Assembly: GCA_020440405.1 (NCBI GenBank)
Contig: JAGROF010000130.1
Coordinates: forward strand, 1-6,288
Direction of reading: 5' to 3'
Length of the DNA: 6,288 nt
Source: Chlamydiia bacterium
GTDB lineage: Bacteria; Chlamydiota; Chlamydiia; Chlamydiales; Simkaniaceae
Positions 4,665-6,288 of this stretch are shown here, piece by piece. The notes beneath the pieces were generated by a model. It searched no databases. It was not told where the DNA came from and saw nothing but the letters and a program-made list of their open reading frames with translations. How positions within the stretch are numbered: position 1 is the stretch's first letter; the number at the start of each line of letters is the position of its first letter. The translations under genes and the position numbers were made by a program.

Positions 4665-6245
4665 ATGAACCGTTGTCAATTTTCTTTCTGGATTCTAACT
4701 GTCTCAATAACTCTATTTGGACCTCTCTATTCAGCTCAATATACCTTTGATCCTCCCTTCCAAATTTCTCAATCAGGACAAAGTGCAAGCAACGCCGAAT
4801 TGTGTGTGACGGACACAGGAAATGCCGTAGCCGTGTGGACGCGTTCTGATGGAGCCAATAACCGGATTCAAGGCGCGCAGTTTTCCATTGCCACAGACAG
4901 TTGGACTATTCCTGTGACCCTTTCTTCTGTAGGAATTACAGCCTCCACTCCTGCCATTTGTTGTGACTCCAGTGGAAATGCCGTCACCGTTTGGGTCGAA
5001 ACTGGCCCAGGAAATATCCGCTCTGCACGCTACAATGCTGCAACAGGCACTTGGTCTGCTCCCATTAATATTGCTTTAGGTGCCATTGCACCAGCCGACC
5101 CCCAAGTTAGCTGCGATCCCAATGGGAATGCATTAGCGGTCTGGCACATCTTCTCTGGAGGGTTTACAGTCATTCAGGCTTCCCGCTTTAATGTGGGCAC
5201 AATGACATGGTCTGCTCCGACAACTCTATCTGCTCCGGGAGTAACCGCCAATGATGCTGAAATCAGTGTTGATGACACAGGCGATGCTGTGGCTATTTGG
5301 CAAAGGGGTGGTGTCATTCAAAGCTCTTCCTTTGATGTCGGGACATTGACGTGGACCGCTGCTGTGGATATCTCAAGTGGAGGAAGCACAACGACAGCTC
5401 CTCAAGTCGGCGTTAGTGCCGCAGGCGATGCCATTGCCATTTGGGAACGCTCTGCCCCTTCAGTGGACATCCGTGCAGCACGTTACAACAAAGGAGCGGG
5501 AACATGGTCTGCACCCGTCTCCATTGTCGCCTCAGCTGCTGTCAACCAAGACCCTATCTTAGCTGTCAATGATTCCCTACAAGCCCTTGCTGTTTGGGAG
5601 GGATTTGATGGTGTCACAGTCACGATTCGAGCCGCAAGCTTTAATCCCACCACAAACACCTGGTCTGCAGTTCAAGATGTTGATCCTGGAGTGACAACGA
5701 TCGATACAGATGTTGCAATCGACAACAGCGGAAATGGTGTGGCCGTCTTTGAACGATTTGCTCCTCCTCAAGAAGGCTTTGCCTCTTGTTTCGACTTAGT
5801 AACAAATTCATGGTCAACACCAGTGATGATTTCTTCCCCTGGGGAAAATATTAACAACCCACAAGTTCAAGCCGCTTCTTCCGGCATTGTGGCCATTGCG
5901 CTTTTTACAGGAGTTGATGGGATCTTTAATGTAATCGAAGCATCAACAGGATTAGGGTCAGGACTTCTCCTTCCCCCAGCAGGAGCAAGTGGAAAGCGAA
6001 TAAAAAACCGCTTCCCCTTCCAGAAAGAGTATTTCAATGAACTCAGCTGGACCCCAAGCACTTCCTCAATTGCTGCTGGCTATCAGATTTTTAGAAACGG
6101 AACGCTGATTGCTAACCTCTCTGGAGGACAACACAGAGGATACCGTGATCACAACCGCCCTAAAAAGGGAACCGATGTGTACACCGTTTTCACCCTCGAT
6201 GTTGCAGGAGGAAAATCTTCTCCCATCACCATCGTTGTAAATTAG
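4665..6245 (+). CDS. Exported propeller-like repeat protein with C-terminal Fn3-like domain
   Basis: This 526-residue precursor has a signal peptide (FWILTVSITLFG, cleavage probably after YSA at 24). About eight repeats of 48-53 residues follow, at 44-96, 97-146, 147-198, 199-246, 247-297, 298-348, 349-399 and a degenerate 400-438. The consensus is 'VDxxGNAVAVWxR...IQAARFNxxTxTWSAPVxLS', a four-strand blade pattern, so a seven- or eight-bladed beta-propeller is likely. Residues 439-526 (RIKNRF, ELSWTPS, GYQIFRNG, YRDHNRPKKGTDVYTV) look like a fibronectin type III-like domain. I recall this two-part architecture from Parachlamydia-like genomes. No enzyme signature is visible, so a binding or adhesion role at the cell surface or in the periplasm is inferred. 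It is tightly linked to the preceding barrel gene. Cysteines occupy the same column in repeats 1-3. If translation starts at 4653 instead, the protein gains four residues. Confidence 0.8.
   Translation: MNRCQFSFWILTVSITLFGPLYSAQYTFDPPFQISQSGQSASNAELCVTDTGNAVAVWTRSDGANNRIQGAQFSIATDSWTIPVTLSSVGITASTPAICCDSSGNAVTVWVETGPGNIRSARYNAATGTWSAPINIALGAIAPADPQVSCDPNGNALAVWHIFSGGFTVIQASRFNVGTMTWSAPTTLSAPGVTANDAEISVDDTGDAVAIWQRGGVIQSSSFDVGTLTWTAAVDISSGGSTTTAPQVGVSAAGDAIAIWERSAPSVDIRAARYNKGAGTWSAPVSIVASAAVNQDPILAVNDSLQALAVWEGFDGVTVTIRAASFNPTTNTWSAVQDVDPGVTTIDTDVAIDNSGNGVAVFERFAPPQEGFASCFDLVTNSWSTPVMISSPGENINNPQVQAASSGIVAIALFTGVDGIFNVIEASTGLGSGLLLPPAGASGKRIKNRFPFQKEYFNELSWTPSTSSIAAGYQIFRNGTLIANLSGGQHRGYRDHNRPKKGTDVYTVFTLDVAGGKSSPITIVVN
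4794..5978 (+). repeat. Eight tandem ~150-bp coding repeats
   Basis: The repeat units of the exported protein are clear at protein level (GNAVAVW, GNAVTVW, GNALAVW, GDAVAIW, GDAIAIW, QALAVW, GNGVAVF) but diverged in DNA, so they are old duplications and not an unstable tandem array. The eighth unit lacks the TWSAP half and leads into the Fn3-like domain. Confidence 0.85.
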
Positions 6246-6288
6246 AGGGTCACGCTGATTTGGGCGCCGATGACAAGGGCGTCCTTGA
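6242..6288 (-). CDS. C-terminal end of a convergent gene, possibly a beta-barrel or secreted protein
   Basis: On the minus strand an open frame enters from the right edge and ends KDALVIGAQISVTL, with TAA at 6244-6242. The alternating hydrophobic pattern (LVIGAQISVTL) is like a final beta-strand of an outer-membrane or secreted protein. The stop overlaps the TAG of the plus-strand repeat-protein gene, a tail-to-tail arrangement with no spacer. Only 14 full codons are visible and two other frames are also open in part or all of this stretch, so this is a tentative call. Confidence 0.4.
   Translation of the reverse strand, partial: KDALVIGAQISVTL

Noticed and set aside
5377..6061. Short frames on both strands inside the repeat-protein gene
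   Set aside because: They follow from the repeated codon pattern of the real frame and do not match each other or any family.

Overview
The window looks like a piece of chromosome from an environmental chlamydia (phylum Chlamydiota, the Simkania/Waddlia/Parachlamydia side rather than Chlamydia itself). I infer this mainly from two exported proteins at the right end. One is a small outer-membrane beta-barrel with an FRPTS...IYG N-terminus. The other is a repeat protein built from 'GNAVAVW...TWSAP' units, with a C-terminal fibronectin-like domain containing DHNRPKK. I remember both styles from Parachlamydia-like genomes, but no database was searched. Base composition is moderate and nothing looks like a recent phage or transposon.

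Layout. Positions 1-65 hold the last codons of a plus-strand gene whose end (RIVHLEDG) reads like the C-terminus of an ABC-transporter ATPase. It converges on a minus-strand gene ending at 169. The gap holds an imperfect palindrome built from 9-bp CACAGAG-type units and bracketed by an exact 17-bp direct repeat. The minus-strand pair 1709-1170 and 1200-169 encodes a six-helix membrane protein of unknown function and a beta-propeller phytase-family lipoprotein; the two reading frames overlap by 31 bp. A 160-bp divergent intergenic region (1710-1869) follows. It contains back-to-back -35-like hexamers, three copies of a 9-bp motif, and a perfect 20-bp inverted repeat just before the next gene.

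The plus strand then carries an M3-family oligopeptidase of the PrlC/OpdA type (1870-3978) with an intact HEFGH zinc site. After a 60-bp gap come two exported proteins whose frames nearly touch: a 204-residue beta-barrel (4039-4653) and a 526-residue protein with about eight propeller-like repeats plus a C-terminal Fn3-like domain (4665-6245). At the right edge the last 14 codons of a convergent minus-strand gene are visible, its stop overlapping the stop of the repeat protein.

Functionally, most of the window concerns the cell envelope: an ABC transporter, a membrane protein, a lipoprotein phytase and an OMP/surface-protein pair. The oligopeptidase is a cytoplasmic peptide-recycling enzyme. 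I see no complete undescribed system. The most unusual items are the phytase-like lipoprotein with an altered first blade, the divergent regulatory region, and the OMP/repeat-protein couple.
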